Counted from the stretch's first letter, positions 1 to 9,576 are shown. The stretch: DNA of 46,342 bases from Pseudomonadales bacterium (GCA_023254735.1 JALRKV010000055.1:1-46342), one strand, 5' to 3'. A program made the numbers and translations. Notes: generated by a model from the letters alone, not told the origin.

Positions 1-79
1 GTGTAATTAACTGAATTATTTCAAAACTAAATTTAAGCTGACTTTAAGACAGACAAGACAATTTTAGGGAGCGAATACC

Positions 80-1891
80 ATGGCCGAGCAACAGATACTG
101 GCCGCACCTCAAGGATTCGGCGACAGCCAACCGGCGATGCAGCCTGCTGGCCAGATGCCAGCAAATGCAGCGACGCAGCCACCTCAGCAGAATGGCGCGC
201 AGCAAGGTCAATTGCCGGCAGCGCAATCGGTACAGCCGGCAGGACTACCGAGCCTTCGCGAAGTGCTCGCGCAGCCTTTGGTACGTCGTTCTATCCCGCC
301 GATCCTCGCGCTCTTCACGCTCTTCTTCTTTGTGATGGTTTACTTTTGGGCGAACGAAGGGAATTTGCGTGCCCTCTATCCAAACATGTCGGAGGCAGAC
401 CGCAGCGAAGCCTATGAGCAGCTTTTGGCTTCGGATATTGCCGTTTCGTTAGACAGCCGATCGGGCAGCCTCATGGTCCCGACCGAGCGCTACTACGAAG
501 CGCGCATGCTACTTGCCTCAGCGGGTCTGCCCGCTAACGCCAACTCGCAGGCGATTGACTCACTGAGCGCGTCATCGTCGATGACGACAAGTCAGTTTAT
601 GGAGCAAGCGCAATACTCCGCAGCGATCGAGAGTGAGCTTTCTAAAAGTATTGTTCAGATATCCTCGGTGCAGTCGGCTCGCGTCCACCTAGCCGCGCCG
701 CGCCAAAGCTCTTATGTTCGCAATCGCGAACCGGCGAAGGCGTCAGTTATCGTCATTGCGCATCCAGGCCGTACGGTGTCGGCTGCGCAGGTGCAGGCGA
801 TTACGAGTCTTGTAGCCTCGAGCGTGCCTTATCTGTCAATCGACGACGTATCGGTCGTTGATCAGCAGGGCAGTTTACTTACGAGTGGCGTGTCGGCAGG
901 GCTTGCAATCGCAGACGAACAGGCCGCATTCAAGCGCTCTATCGAGATGGAATACAAAAATAAAATTATTGATCTATTGACGCCAATTTATGGACGCGAC
1001 AACATCCAGTCAGATGTTGACGTGGCGATGGACTTCTCGGAGTTCGAGGCGACTAACGAAATTTTCGATGGTAACGGTACTGGCCCAAAAGCGGTATCCG
1101 AAGTCTTGGTGCTCGATACAAGTTCAAACGCTGCGGCCGGGGGGGTGCCAGGTGCGCAGTCAAATATTGCACCTAATGATACTATTCTTACAGCTGCGAA
1201 TGAGGAGAACGCAGCGGCTCCTGATGGAAATGCGAACGGCATTCGCAGTAGTCAAACAACACGGAACTATGAAATCGATCGCTCCATTCAATATGAAAAG
1301 AAGCAGACCGGTGTAGTTACTAAGATGTCTGTTGCGGTGGTCATCAACCAAGCGGCCTTCGCGCCCGTTGGCGAAGAAGCGACAGCGCTCGAAACAATTG
1401 ATACCTCACGTATCCAAAGCCTAGTCGCCAACGCGGTTGGATTTAACCTTGCACGCGGAGACTCGGTAGAAGTGCTGGTGTCACCTTTCCGCGACCAGAC
1501 ACTTATCCCCGATCCGATGGCATGGTATGAGAACCCGACGCTGTTCGGATTTGCAAAGATGCTGCTCGTTGCTCTCACGTTTGCACTCGTAGTTGTCTTT
1601 GTTATTCGCCCACTGATTAACGCATTCCTCTCTCCGGCACCATTAACTGGATTCGAGGGTGGATTAGCAAACGACGCCTTATCGCCAGAGGAAGCGGCGT
1701 CTATCGATTTCGAAAGCGGCGAGACTCTCGAACAAATAAAAGCCAAACTGAAGCCTAAGAAGTCCTCGATCTCGGCAGACATGCTAGATACGGCAAATAC
1801 CTATGACGATAAAGTAACGCTTGTGCGTATGCTGGTATCCGAAGACTCGGGTCGCGTTGCCAATGTACTCAAGAAGATGGTGACGTCTTAG
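80..1891 (+). CDS. fliF: Flagellar MS-ring protein FliF
   Basis: FliF forms the MS ring in the inner membrane, the base on which the rotor and export gate are built. The 603-residue length fits the family. A Gln/Pro/Ala-rich cytoplasmic N-terminus is followed by a first membrane helix at about residues 72-93. Then come the ring-building domains (about 95-300), a low-complexity Asn/Ala linker (about 340-390), a second helix at about 491-517 and a short cytoplasmic tail that in this family binds FliG. The ATG at 80 has AGGGAG at 66-71, eight bases upstream. It is the first gene of the flagellar run visible here; fliE would normally lie just to the left, outside the window. fliG follows. Confidence 0.97.
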   Translation: MAEQQILAAPQGFGDSQPAMQPAGQMPANAATQPPQQNGAQQGQLPAAQSVQPAGLPSLREVLAQPLVRRSIPPILALFTLFFFVMVYFWANEGNLRALYPNMSEADRSEAYEQLLASDIAVSLDSRSGSLMVPTERYYEARMLLASAGLPANANSQAIDSLSASSSMTTSQFMEQAQYSAAIESELSKSIVQISSVQSARVHLAAPRQSSYVRNREPAKASVIVIAHPGRTVSAAQVQAITSLVASSVPYLSIDDVSVVDQQGSLLTSGVSAGLAIADEQAAFKRSIEMEYKNKIIDLLTPIYGRDNIQSDVDVAMDFSEFEATNEIFDGNGTGPKAVSEVLVLDTSSNAAAGGVPGAQSNIAPNDTILTAANEENAAAPDGNANGIRSSQTTRNYEIDRSIQYEKKQTGVVTKMSVAVVINQAAFAPVGEEATALETIDTSRIQSLVANAVGFNLARGDSVEVLVSPFRDQTLIPDPMAWYENPTLFGFAKMLLVALTFALVVVFVIRPLINAFLSPAPLTGFEGGLANDALSPEEAASIDFESGETLEQIKAKLKPKKSSISADMLDTANTYDDKVTLVRMLVSEDSGRVANVLKKMVTS

Positions 1892-1893
1892 TA

Positions 1894-1908
1894 GGTCTTC
1901 ACAAGACC
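1894..1908 (+). repeat. Short inverted repeat in the fliF-fliG gap
   Basis: GGTCTT and AAGACC are separated by three bases, three bases after the fliF stop codon. No T-run follows directly, so it is not a standard intrinsic terminator. It could fold as a small mRNA hairpin that tunes stability between fliF and fliG. Confidence 0.35.
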
Positions 1909-1969
1909 CCTAGCGACACAATTGGGATGGTGTTTTTTAGATGCCATCAAACTTTAAAAGGATGTGATC

Positions 1970-3043
1970 ATGGCTGATAAAGCAGAAGCCAAAAAAGATG
2001 AAGCGAGTGTAGCCGAATCGCTCATGAGTGAAGAGACACGCAACGAGCTTGCGGTATTAACTCGTTCTGAGCGTGCTGCGGTCATTTTGCTTTTACTCGG
2101 CGAAGAACAGGCTGCCGACATTATCTCTTATATGTCACCGAGAGAGGTGCAAGCACTCGGTGCCAACATGGTTTCTGTTGCCGATCTGTCACAAGAAGCG
2201 GTTAACGTCGTGTTGGACGATTTCATCTCCACTATTAAAAAACAAACGAATCTCGGCTTGGGCACGGCTGACTATGTACAAGCGGTATTCACCAAAGCGT
2301 TGGGCGAAGACAAAGCGGCAACTGTTTTGGGCCGCATCATGCCGGGCTCATCGAGCAAAGGTTTAGACATTCTCCGCTGGATGGATGCGCGCTCCATTGG
2401 GGAGATGGTAGTCGAAGAACATCCTCAGGTTATTGCGATTATCTTATCGGTGCTGGAATACGACATAGCCGCCGACGTTCTCAATTTTATTCCTGCCGAG
2501 GTGCGCGCCGAAGTGATTCAGCGCGTCGCCTCCCTCGAGACCATTCATCCGAGCGCGATGGAAGAGCTTGAGAATGTGATGCGTGAGCAGTTCTCTTCTA
2601 ATTCGAGTGCAAAGTCGTCGAGTTTTGGTGGTATTAAAACTGCCGCTAAGATAATGAACTTTACAAAAAGTGAGATGGAATCGGCGATTATCTCAGGCGT
2701 GACAGGCATCGACGAAGAGCTGGCGCTTAAGATTCAAGACAACATGTTTACCTTCGAAAACTTATCTGGGCTCGATAACCGCAGCATTCAGGTGCTGATG
2801 CGCAACATCGAAACTGATCTGTTGATGACGGCGCTCAAGGCAGCCGACGAAGAAGTTAAAGACAAGTTCATGGACAATATGTCCCAACGCGCCAAGGTAA
2901 TGTTCATCGACGAAATGGAGGCCAAAGGCCCTATCCGAATCACCGATGTAGAAGATGCACAGAAAGTTATCTTACGCATAGCGCGTAAGCTCTCCGACTC
3001 CGGCGACATCGTATTAGCCGGCAGAGGTGATGATTTTGTCTAA
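1970..3043 (+). CDS. fliG: Flagellar motor switch protein FliG
   Basis: FliG is the rotor protein that joins the MS ring to FliM and contacts the stator. The sequence shows the EHPQ motif of the middle domain (MVVEEHPQ at about residue 150), a Ser-rich linker with GGIKTAAKIMNF, and a C-terminal torque domain with the charged stretch SQRAKVMFIDEMEAKGP. I chose the ATG at 1970, not the in-frame GTG at 1964, because AAAGGA at 1957-1962 gives a seven-base spacer. The resulting 357 residues are slightly above the usual 330-340. The 3' end overlaps the start of fliH, suggesting translational coupling. Confidence 0.97.
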   Translation: MADKAEAKKDEASVAESLMSEETRNELAVLTRSERAAVILLLLGEEQAADIISYMSPREVQALGANMVSVADLSQEAVNVVLDDFISTIKKQTNLGLGTADYVQAVFTKALGEDKAATVLGRIMPGSSSKGLDILRWMDARSIGEMVVEEHPQVIAIILSVLEYDIAADVLNFIPAEVRAEVIQRVASLETIHPSAMEELENVMREQFSSNSSAKSSSFGGIKTAAKIMNFTKSEMESAIISGVTGIDEELALKIQDNMFTFENLSGLDNRSIQVLMRNIETDLLMTALKAADEEVKDKFMDNMSQRAKVMFIDEMEAKGPIRITDVEDAQKVILRIARKLSDSGDIVLAGRGDDFV

Positions 3044-4019
3044 TCGATCGAAACCCAACGCGTCAGAAGAGTTCGTGCCGTGGCTCGCGCCGAAGCGCGA
3101 CGATAAGCCGGTATTCGAGCCAGGGCTAGATGCCAAAGTGGCAACAGGCAGCTTTGCGATGGAGACTTCGAATCAGAGTTCCCCACAGGGAGATTCGGCA
3201 GGCTTTACGGCATGGAAACCGCGTTCGCTTGACGATGAGGCTGCGCTAGCAGCAGCGAACGCTGGGCCTTCAGAGGTGGTTGTCGACGAAGCCGTTGCCG
3301 AAGAGCTACCCGACCCCCTTGAATATACCCAGAAGCAGTTGCAAGAATACGGAGATAATCAATTTCAGTTGGGCATCGCGCAGGCGCTTGAAACCGAAGC
3401 CGCTGCATTAACTGAATCCCGGCATCGCCTTGAAGCGCTAATCGCAACGTTGAGCGAGCAGCGAGTGGACTCCTCGAGCTTTTATGAGCCGCTAAAGACC
3501 CTGCTTTTAAAAAGCGTGAGCGCAATTCTGCATACGCCTCTTATCGAGAGCCGCGCGGCTGTTGAGGCGACGCTTGCCCAATTGCTTCACGAGATCGATA
3601 AGGACAGCGATGGCAAGCCGATGGGCGTGCGTCTCTTTCTCAACCCCGCTGACCTGACGCTTTTGAAAGAGACTGATCTTGTTATCCGCACAGACATTAA
3701 ACTCGCCGCAGACGAGAGTCTGAGCCGAGGTTCCATGCGCGCAATGATGCAAGATTCTATTATCGAAGACCTTACCGAAACGCGTATACAGCAGGTCACC
3801 GAACAGCTGTTAAGCGCTATCAATGCTGAGCAACCTATCGAAGCCGATATGTCTGAGGATACGACAGCCGTGCCCGAGATAGCGCCCGAGCCACAACCAA
3901 TTTTCGACGAAGACCTAGAGCCAGAACTGCAACCAGAGCTCCCGCAAGCATTTGAAGAGGCAGACTCAGTAAGACCCGAGTTGGGCGAGGATGAAAAGTC
4001 CGAAGAGTTTGACCAATGA
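3030..4019 (+). CDS. fliH: Flagellar assembly protein FliH
   Basis: FliH is the stator-like regulator of the export ATPase FliI. At about 330 residues it is longer than the E. coli protein (about 235). The extra length lies in a disordered, acidic N-terminus (to about residue 85) and an acidic Pro/Glu tail (about 275-329). The middle (about 95-265) has the coiled-coil and conserved C-terminal FliH character (SLSRGSMRAM, related to the usual D-x-x-L-x-x-G-x-x-x-V pattern). The start is uncertain: GTG 3027, ATG 3030 and TTG 3036 are all in frame within the fliG 3' end. The TTG is the best spaced from AGAGG at 3023-3027. It overlaps fliI by four bases (ATGA). Confidence 0.92.
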   Translation: MILSNRSKPNASEEFVPWLAPKRDDKPVFEPGLDAKVATGSFAMETSNQSSPQGDSAGFTAWKPRSLDDEAALAAANAGPSEVVVDEAVAEELPDPLEYTQKQLQEYGDNQFQLGIAQALETEAAALTESRHRLEALIATLSEQRVDSSSFYEPLKTLLLKSVSAILHTPLIESRAAVEATLAQLLHEIDKDSDGKPMGVRLFLNPADLTLLKETDLVIRTDIKLAADESLSRGSMRAMMQDSIIEDLTETRIQQVTEQLLSAINAEQPIEADMSEDTTAVPEIAPEPQPIFDEDLEPELQPELPQAFEEADSVRPELGEDEKSEEFDQ

Positions 4020-5347
4020 GCGGCGAACACAATTTTTCTGCCGAGCTCGCGCGGTTGAACACACACGAGTTTACGACGCACTCCGAACGCTTTGGTCGTG
4101 TAACGCGCGTCGTAGGCCTCACAGTTGAGGCAACTGGAATCGCCGCCGAGATCGGTGCGCAGTGCGTTATCGAAACCAACAACGGTGGCAATGCTATCGA
4201 GGCCGAAGTGGTGGGATTCGACGGCAAACATCTTTATCTCATGCCAATCCATTATCTCGAAGGTATTCGTGCCGGCAGTCTAGTCCGATTTAAGCAGGCT
4301 CAGTCTCTATGCGGCGTCGGCGAGAAGATGCTCGGCAGAGTGATCAACGGTCTCGGCGAGCCGATCGATGGCAAGGGGCCAATCAGCTATGACGCGGAGG
4401 TCGCTCTCGATGCTAAAGCACTGAATCCGATGGAGCGAGGCGAGGTAAAAGACGTGCTCGATACAGGGATCAAAGCGATAAACGGCTGCCTTACCTTTGG
4501 TAAAGGCCAGCGCATGGGTCTCATTGCTGGTTCTGGTGTCGGCAAAAGTGTACTCATGGGCATGCTTACGCGTAACACCGCTGCAGACGTCGTGGTCATT
4601 GGCTTGATTGGTGAGCGTGGACGAGAGGTACAAGAATTTGTACAAAAAACGCTCGGCGAATCTGGCTTGGCACGGGCAGTGGTGATTGCAGCGCCGGTTG
4701 ATGTCTCGCCGGTGATGCGAATAAAAGCAGCAAAGCTTACTCACAGCGTCGCAGAATATTTTGCCGCCAAGGGCAACGACGTTTTGTTGTTATTCGATAG
4801 TCTGACACGCGTAGCACATGCGCAGCGTGAGATTGGACTCGCGGTCGGCGAGCCGCCAACTACCAAGGGCTATACGCCGTCGGTGTTTAGTCTGCTACCA
4901 AAACTCATCGAACGTGTCGGTGTCGGACCTGGGCCGCAAGGCACGATCTCTGCTTTCTATACCGTGCTTGCCGAGGGCGACGATCGCAGCGACCCGATTG
5001 TTGATATCGCGCGTGCCACGCTCGACGGACAGATTATGCTTTCGCGCGAACTTGCTGACGCTGCACATTATCCTGCAATCGATCTCGAAGGCTCTATTTC
5101 TCGCATTGCGACAAATTTGGTTTCCGCCGATCAACTTCGCCTGGCGCAGCGACTCCGGAGGTATTGGACTCTTTATGCCCAGAAACAGGATTTAATCCAA
5201 GTAGGAGCCTACACAGAAAAGACAGATCCAGAATTAGATGAAGCGATTCGCTTAAGAGGCACGATTAATGCATTCCTTACACAGGGAAGCGAAGAGGCAG
5301 TTGATCTCGCGCAGACATTCAAGCAACTCAAGCAGACGATGAACTAA
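4016..5347 (+). CDS. fliI: Flagellum-specific export ATPase FliI
   Basis: FliI is the cytoplasmic hexameric ATPase of the flagellar type III secretion system, related to the F1 beta subunit. Visible motifs are the Walker A loop GSGVGKS (about residues 172-178), IGERGREVQEF after it, the Walker B segment DVLLLFDSLTR (about 255-265) and PPTTKGYTPSVFSLLPKL. The 443-residue length is typical. It is coupled to fliH by an ATGA overlap and followed three bases later by fliJ, so FliH, FliI and FliJ, which form one complex, are encoded together. Confidence 0.97.
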   Translation: MSGEHNFSAELARLNTHEFTTHSERFGRVTRVVGLTVEATGIAAEIGAQCVIETNNGGNAIEAEVVGFDGKHLYLMPIHYLEGIRAGSLVRFKQAQSLCGVGEKMLGRVINGLGEPIDGKGPISYDAEVALDAKALNPMERGEVKDVLDTGIKAINGCLTFGKGQRMGLIAGSGVGKSVLMGMLTRNTAADVVVIGLIGERGREVQEFVQKTLGESGLARAVVIAAPVDVSPVMRIKAAKLTHSVAEYFAAKGNDVLLLFDSLTRVAHAQREIGLAVGEPPTTKGYTPSVFSLLPKLIERVGVGPGPQGTISAFYTVLAEGDDRSDPIVDIARATLDGQIMLSRELADAAHYPAIDLEGSISRIATNLVSADQLRLAQRLRRYWTLYAQKQDLIQVGAYTEKTDPELDEAIRLRGTINAFLTQGSEEAVDLAQTFKQLKQTMN

Positions 5348-5349
5348 TT

Positions 5350-5799
5350 ATGGCCAAAAGCGAAATTTGGAGTGTGCTCTCGAGCAAAGAGAGCAGTAGC
5401 CTCAACAGACTCAACGCAAAACTCGAAGCGACTGTCGCAGAACAGCGACGGCTCGAGGAAAAAATTAACGATATTGGCAACTACATCGAAGAGTATTCGG
5501 CACGTATCCGCGAAGCCAGTGTAGGCCAGGCTGACTTTAAGATTATGCATCACAGTATGAACCTAATCTCACAGCTAACCTCGGCGCAGGCAAACCTCAG
5601 GCAAGTGCATACCGAGTTGGGTAATAGCCTTGTCGGCCTTAGAGCTAAGGTGACACATCACGAAATGGAGCGTCTCAAATACAATAAAATCGAAGCCCGA
5701 CAGCAGGAAAAGCTGAGCGCAGCAATTGAGAAGCGGAGCACAGCGCTAAGCGACGCAATGGCGTTGCAGCAGTTTGTGAGCTCGGCTGCGAGTCGATAG
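5350..5799 (+). CDS. fliJ: Flagellar export chaperone/stalk protein FliJ
   Basis: FliJ is a small coiled-coil protein that sits in the FliI ring and links it to the export gate. The 149 residues are almost entirely predicted helix, rich in Glu, Gln, Lys and Arg with long heptad-like runs (for example LNAKLEATVAEQRRLEEKIN), as expected. Primary sequence is poorly conserved in this family, so the call rests on size, coiled-coil character and position directly after fliI. It is the last gene before a gap with a sigma-54-like promoter. Confidence 0.9.
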   Translation: MAKSEIWSVLSSKESSSLNRLNAKLEATVAEQRRLEEKINDIGNYIEEYSARIREASVGQADFKIMHHSMNLISQLTSAQANLRQVHTELGNSLVGLRAKVTHHEMERLKYNKIEARQQEKLSAAIEKRSTALSDAMALQQFVSSAASR

Positions 5800-5848
5800 C
5801 TGTCAGTTTCCTGACATGAAATTCGTCGATATTCGATTTCATTGGAAC

Positions 5849-5864
5849 TGGTACAGTAATTGCT
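5849..5864 (+). promoter_or_regulatory. Candidate sigma-54 (RpoN) promoter for fliK operon
   Basis: TGGTACAGTAATTGCT matches the RpoN pattern: GG at 5850-5851 and GC at 5862-5863 are separated by exactly ten bases, with the TGG and TTGC cores intact. Transcription would begin roughly at 5874-5876, about 30 bases before the fliK ATG at 5907. In polar flagellates such as Pseudomonas, FleQ and RpoN drive these flagellar operons, which fits. No enhancer site was identified. Confidence 0.6.
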
Positions 5865-5906
5865 AATACTTAAAGAACAGTATAAAAAATCGAGCAAATT
5901 ACGACT

Positions 5907-7886
5907 ATGAATATTTCCTCAAAATACGACCTCGGCGACATTGTAAAAGAGCTAGGGTCCACTCATTCTGCCAAAGCCAGTAAGACTGCTGGTTCAGAGG
6001 GCATCTTTGGCGCCATTCTTTCGAATCTCGCCGCGGCAGGCATTACCGGGAAAGTGGCAGCCGAAGTGGCAGAAGCGGTAGAAAGTGGCGCCACTACGCC
6101 ACTTTCCTCACCTGCGAATGATTTACTTGCTCATCTCAAGGCGATGCAAGGTGAGGCGAGTACGACAGCGCGCGATAGCGCGCTTGAGTCGAATTCGGCT
6201 ATAGCCGCTACAGCCGCTACAGGTCTGCTGGCCGAGCTAAAAGAGTTGCAGGATTTGAGGAAAGGGAATTCTGAGAGCGATGCTGGCAAAGTGTCGCAAT
6301 CGCGTATCGAACGCGATGCCGCAGCTATGGGCGCTCAGGGACTGATAGCCTTTCTGCAGGCGCGGTTAGAATCTTCCAGCGCGGCTGTTCAGCCAGACGT
6401 CGTGTCAAAGTCACAAGCGGATCTGACACAGCGGGCTAACGAGAAGCAAAGCAACCCCTTTACAAGCCTCCTCACAAACGATGCGCTTCGCATTACTAAG
6501 TTAAAAGACTCGCGTGCAGTCTTACTGGGCCCAGATACGGCTCGTAAGCCAAACGAGGGAGCAAGTAATCGGATCGAGAAGGAATTTGCCAGTCGGTTAA
6601 ACCAAATAAGCCAATCGTCAGTCTCTAAAAATGACGACGGCCCCGAATATTGGAACCGCGAAACGGCGAGACTACTTGCCGAGATGGCCCGAGGCAATGG
6701 CGCGAGTGAATTCATTCCTGACACGCCCTCATCGAGCGCGAAGCACATAGAAGCATCGAATTCAGCTCTAACCAACGCGAGCGCATTCTCAGCGCAACTC
6801 GCTTCGATTAACCCAGTCGCTGGAAATAACGCTGCAACTGCGTCCAGCAGCGTACATATAGAAAATAGCCGGCAAGCCACCGCGACGGGAATCGAGTCAC
6901 CGTCTATAAATTATGCCCAAGCACAGCGCCCAGCGCGCTTCGATAATATCGGTCTATTAGGTCAAACAGCCACTGAATCGCTGGAAATGAGCGCGACAAA
7001 TGCGCAAGCCATTGCACAAACAAAAACCGAGGCAGGTCAGGCCAACCAGCAACTTCTAGCGCAGCGCGGCGAACAGCTTGCGGTTTCGGCAGCGCCAGTA
7101 AATGTTCAGCTAGTTGAGAAGGCTCAGCAACAATGGAAGGCGTTAACTCGTTCGATAGAAGCCGGAGCTGTAGCATCAGCGTCGAAGACTAAGTCCGAGG
7201 CTAATACCGCAGCGCTTAAACAGCAGTTTGCCAATGTCGAGCTGAATGAAATCAGCACAAAGCCAAGCAGAGTAATCACGCCTTTGCAGACCAATCCATT
7301 AGGTACCGCTTTTGCGCCAATCGTAAATCAAACCAGGCAAGCACGTGATGCTTCGCCGCTCACTCAGGGGTTTGAGTCAGAGATTACCTTAAAAGAGCTA
7401 GAACTTGGCATTAGCCAAGGCCTTAATGCCAAGGCTAATGACGCGGTCATTCAGCGCGTGTCGATAGCGAACCTACCACAGGGGATCGCGTCTAGAATTA
7501 ATCCACATTTGGCTAGGGGCTTAGGCAGCGGCCCGACTAAAATATCAATCAGCTTATTTCCAGAAAATTATGGTCAGGTTGATGTAGAGTTCGTTTACTC
7601 AGAAGAAGCCGGCCTTAGGGTAAGCATGAGCAGCGAAAGCGCTGAAACGACTCGCCTTCTGCAATCGAACTCAAGCGGTCTTCGAGAGGCCTTGTTAGGC
7701 AATTCGCTCGCCGACGTTAGTGTAGATGTCAACGCGCATGGTCAAAGCAAACATGAAGGTAGCGCGGCAAACGCACATAACAAAGCGTCTGCCAAACAGG
7801 TCGCTACTGAAACTGCCATAGAAGCGGAACCTTTAAAGCCAAGAGCCAGCAGTGATAATTCAGATGGCCTAGACACTTACGTTTGA
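5907..7886 (+). CDS. fliK: Flagellar hook-length control protein FliK
   Basis: FliK is secreted during hook assembly and measures hook length, then switches export specificity through FlhB. The 659-residue protein has a long, low-complexity Ala/Ser/Gln/Asn-rich N-terminal ruler part. A C-terminal hook-control domain (about residues 535-630) contains the family-like stretch TKISISLFPENYGQVDVEF followed by VSMSSESAETTRLL. It is longer than the E. coli protein (about 405), and ruler length varies widely between species. It has its own gap and promoter, and fliL follows 39 bases downstream. Identification rests on the C-terminal domain and position. Confidence 0.9.
   Translation: MNISSKYDLGDIVKELGSTHSAKASKTAGSEGIFGAILSNLAAAGITGKVAAEVAEAVESGATTPLSSPANDLLAHLKAMQGEASTTARDSALESNSAIAATAATGLLAELKELQDLRKGNSESDAGKVSQSRIERDAAAMGAQGLIAFLQARLESSSAAVQPDVVSKSQADLTQRANEKQSNPFTSLLTNDALRITKLKDSRAVLLGPDTARKPNEGASNRIEKEFASRLNQISQSSVSKNDDGPEYWNRETARLLAEMARGNGASEFIPDTPSSSAKHIEASNSALTNASAFSAQLASINPVAGNNAATASSSVHIENSRQATATGIESPSINYAQAQRPARFDNIGLLGQTATESLEMSATNAQAIAQTKTEAGQANQQLLAQRGEQLAVSAAPVNVQLVEKAQQQWKALTRSIEAGAVASASKTKSEANTAALKQQFANVELNEISTKPSRVITPLQTNPLGTAFAPIVNQTRQARDASPLTQGFESEITLKELELGISQGLNAKANDAVIQRVSIANLPQGIASRINPHLARGLGSGPTKISISLFPENYGQVDVEFVYSEEAGLRVSMSSESAETTRLLQSNSSGLREALLGNSLADVSVDVNAHGQSKHEGSAANAHNKASAKQVATETAIEAEPLKPRASSDNSDGLDTYV
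6081..6106 (+). repeat. Inverted repeat inside fliK
   Basis: GAAAGTGGC at 6081-6089 and GCCACTTTC at 6098-6106 are perfect complements around an eight-base loop, inside the fliK reading frame. It would make a stable mRNA hairpin. The low-complexity coding sequence may produce it by chance; no role is assigned. Confidence 0.4.
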
Positions 7887-7925
7887 GCCAAAATAGAAAA
7901 ACAAAATTAGAGTAAGGAGTTCACT

Positions 7926-8495
7926 ATGAGTGAAGACGTAGCAGCCGAGGGCGAAGCTAAGGCTAAGAAGCCCTGGTTACTCATCATAGGCATTGTTTTT
8001 GGGGTCATCATTCTTACTGTCGGCACGGTAATCGGCACCTTGTTCGCAACTGGTTTCTTTAGCCAAGAAGATCAGCTGCAAGCCGAGTTAGCACAGATCG
8101 AAGAAGGCGAAGCAGAGGGCGAAGGAGAAGCTGAGCCCGTAGTCCCTGAGCTGCTTGAGACACCAAACCCTTCGCGATTAGAAACGCTTTATTATCAGAT
8201 GCCAGCGGCATTTACAGCTAATCTAGCAAACTCACGAAAGGTTATGCAGATCTCGATTACTGTGATGACTCATTATGACCAGCTAGTTATAGATAATGTG
8301 ACTAAGCATGAGCCGTCTATCCGTGCGGCGATTCTAGCCAGGCTTTCGCTTGTCGATGAACAGCAGTCAATGGAGCCAGATTTTCGCACCACGATGGCCG
8401 AAGAGCTTCGTCTTGTGATCAACTCAGAACTTGAGGCGGCGGAGGATTTCGGCGGCATCGAGAGAGTTCTGTTTACAGAATTTTTGATGCAGTAA
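7926..8495 (+). CDS. fliL: Flagellar basal body-associated protein FliL
   Basis: FliL is a single-pass inner-membrane protein that forms a ring around the stator and supports motor torque. The sequence has a short charged N-terminus, one membrane helix at about residues 18-42, an unusual Glu/Gly-rich acidic linker (about 52-75), and a periplasmic domain with the family features of strand-rich LxxxYYQMP...FTANL and a C-terminal IERVLFTEFLMQ. AAGGAG at 7914-7919 gives a good ribosome site for the ATG. It is the first of the fliLMNOPQR-flhB cluster, the order known from Pseudomonas and E. coli. Confidence 0.95.
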   Translation: MSEDVAAEGEAKAKKPWLLIIGIVFGVIILTVGTVIGTLFATGFFSQEDQLQAELAQIEEGEAEGEGEAEPVVPELLETPNPSRLETLYYQMPAAFTANLANSRKVMQISITVMTHYDQLVIDNVTKHEPSIRAAILARLSLVDEQQSMEPDFRTTMAEELRLVINSELEAAEDFGGIERVLFTEFLMQ

Positions 8496-8536
8496 CTACA
8501 ATGCATCATTAACCGTAGTTTAAATGAGCAAGACCC

Positions 8537-9535
8537 ATGGTTGAAGAAACACTAGGATTAACAGACGAAGAGCTCGATGCGATCGCGGAGACGAGTCTCG
8601 ATGGCAGTAATGTGCCAATCAACGCTAGCTCGCGCGATACACAGGTGATTGCGCACGATCTCGCGAGCGAAGACAGCTCTCTTGGATTTAATCAGGGTGC
8701 TATAGATCTCGTGAATGAGCGATTCGCTCGCCAACTTCGCATGGGCCTCATTGATGTGCTGCGGACGACGCCAAAGATTGCGCCCGAGAAGGTAGAAATT
8801 ACTACCTTTAAAAAGAGCATCGCCAATATGGCTGCGCCGTTATCAATCAACACAGTCAAAATGGATCCGCTGCGCGGTATGTCACTAATCGTCATCGAGC
8901 CGAAGATTATTTTTTCTGCTCTCGACAGTTTTTTCGGTGGCTTTGGCAAGGGCATCGACAACATCACGCCGACACGGATCTTTACGCCAACCGAGGCGTC
9001 AATTATTGATCTTTTGATGAACATAGTCTTCGCGGCCTTAAAAGACGCTTGGTCGCCAATAATGCAGGTGAATTTCCAGCGCGTAAGTTCTGAGGTTAAT
9101 CCCCAGTTTGCTCAGATTGCTGACGACGATGAGTTGATGCTCGTGAGCAAGTTTAATTTCTCGCTCGCGAATGATGTCGAAGGTTATCTGCAGATAATTC
9201 AGCCTTTCTCACTACTCAAACCCGCGCGTGATCTTCTACGAAGCCGAGTTCAAACGAGTGATGACGAAGACGAGCAGGATTCAGCTTGGGAAAGGCAATT
9301 AAACGACGCTGCACTCGATGTCCCCCTCTTACTTAGAGCAAAGATTGCCGAGTTGTCCCTAACCTACGGACAACTGACAAGCCTTCGTGAAGGCCAGATG
9401 CTACCCATCGAAGTATTCGAAGAGGCGTCTGTGACTATCGACAATATAGAGGTCTTCACGGCCGCCACAGGTGAAGTGGCAGGCAAAGTGGCGCTTCAGA
9501 TCAATCAAATGAGCAGCCTCAACAAAAAAGAGTAA
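8537..9535 (+). CDS. fliM: Flagellar motor switch protein FliM
   Basis: FliM forms the middle of the C ring and receives the chemotaxis signal. Near the N-terminus, LTDEELDAI (about residues 8-16) matches the short helix that binds phosphorylated CheY in this family. A central CheC-like domain (about 70-240) includes the conserved DSFFGGFGKG. A C-terminal SpoA-type domain (about 255-325) is shared with FliN. The 332-residue length is standard. The ribosome site is weak (a GAG about ten bases before the ATG). Confidence 0.97.
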   Translation: MVEETLGLTDEELDAIAETSLDGSNVPINASSRDTQVIAHDLASEDSSLGFNQGAIDLVNERFARQLRMGLIDVLRTTPKIAPEKVEITTFKKSIANMAAPLSINTVKMDPLRGMSLIVIEPKIIFSALDSFFGGFGKGIDNITPTRIFTPTEASIIDLLMNIVFAALKDAWSPIMQVNFQRVSSEVNPQFAQIADDDELMLVSKFNFSLANDVEGYLQIIQPFSLLKPARDLLRSRVQTSDDEDEQDSAWERQLNDAALDVPLLLRAKIAELSLTYGQLTSLREGQMLPIEVFEEASVTIDNIEVFTAATGEVAGKVALQINQMSSLNKKE

Positions 9536-9576
9536 TTTATCCGCTGAGACCAGTCAGTCTCGCGAAGGAAGTCAAA

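Noticed and set aside
3587..4252. A 221-residue open frame on the minus strand opposite fliH/fliI
   Set aside because: It lies entirely antisense to two well-recognised genes, is Ser/Cys-rich without family resemblance and has no plausible ribosome site; it follows from codon bias of the sense strand.
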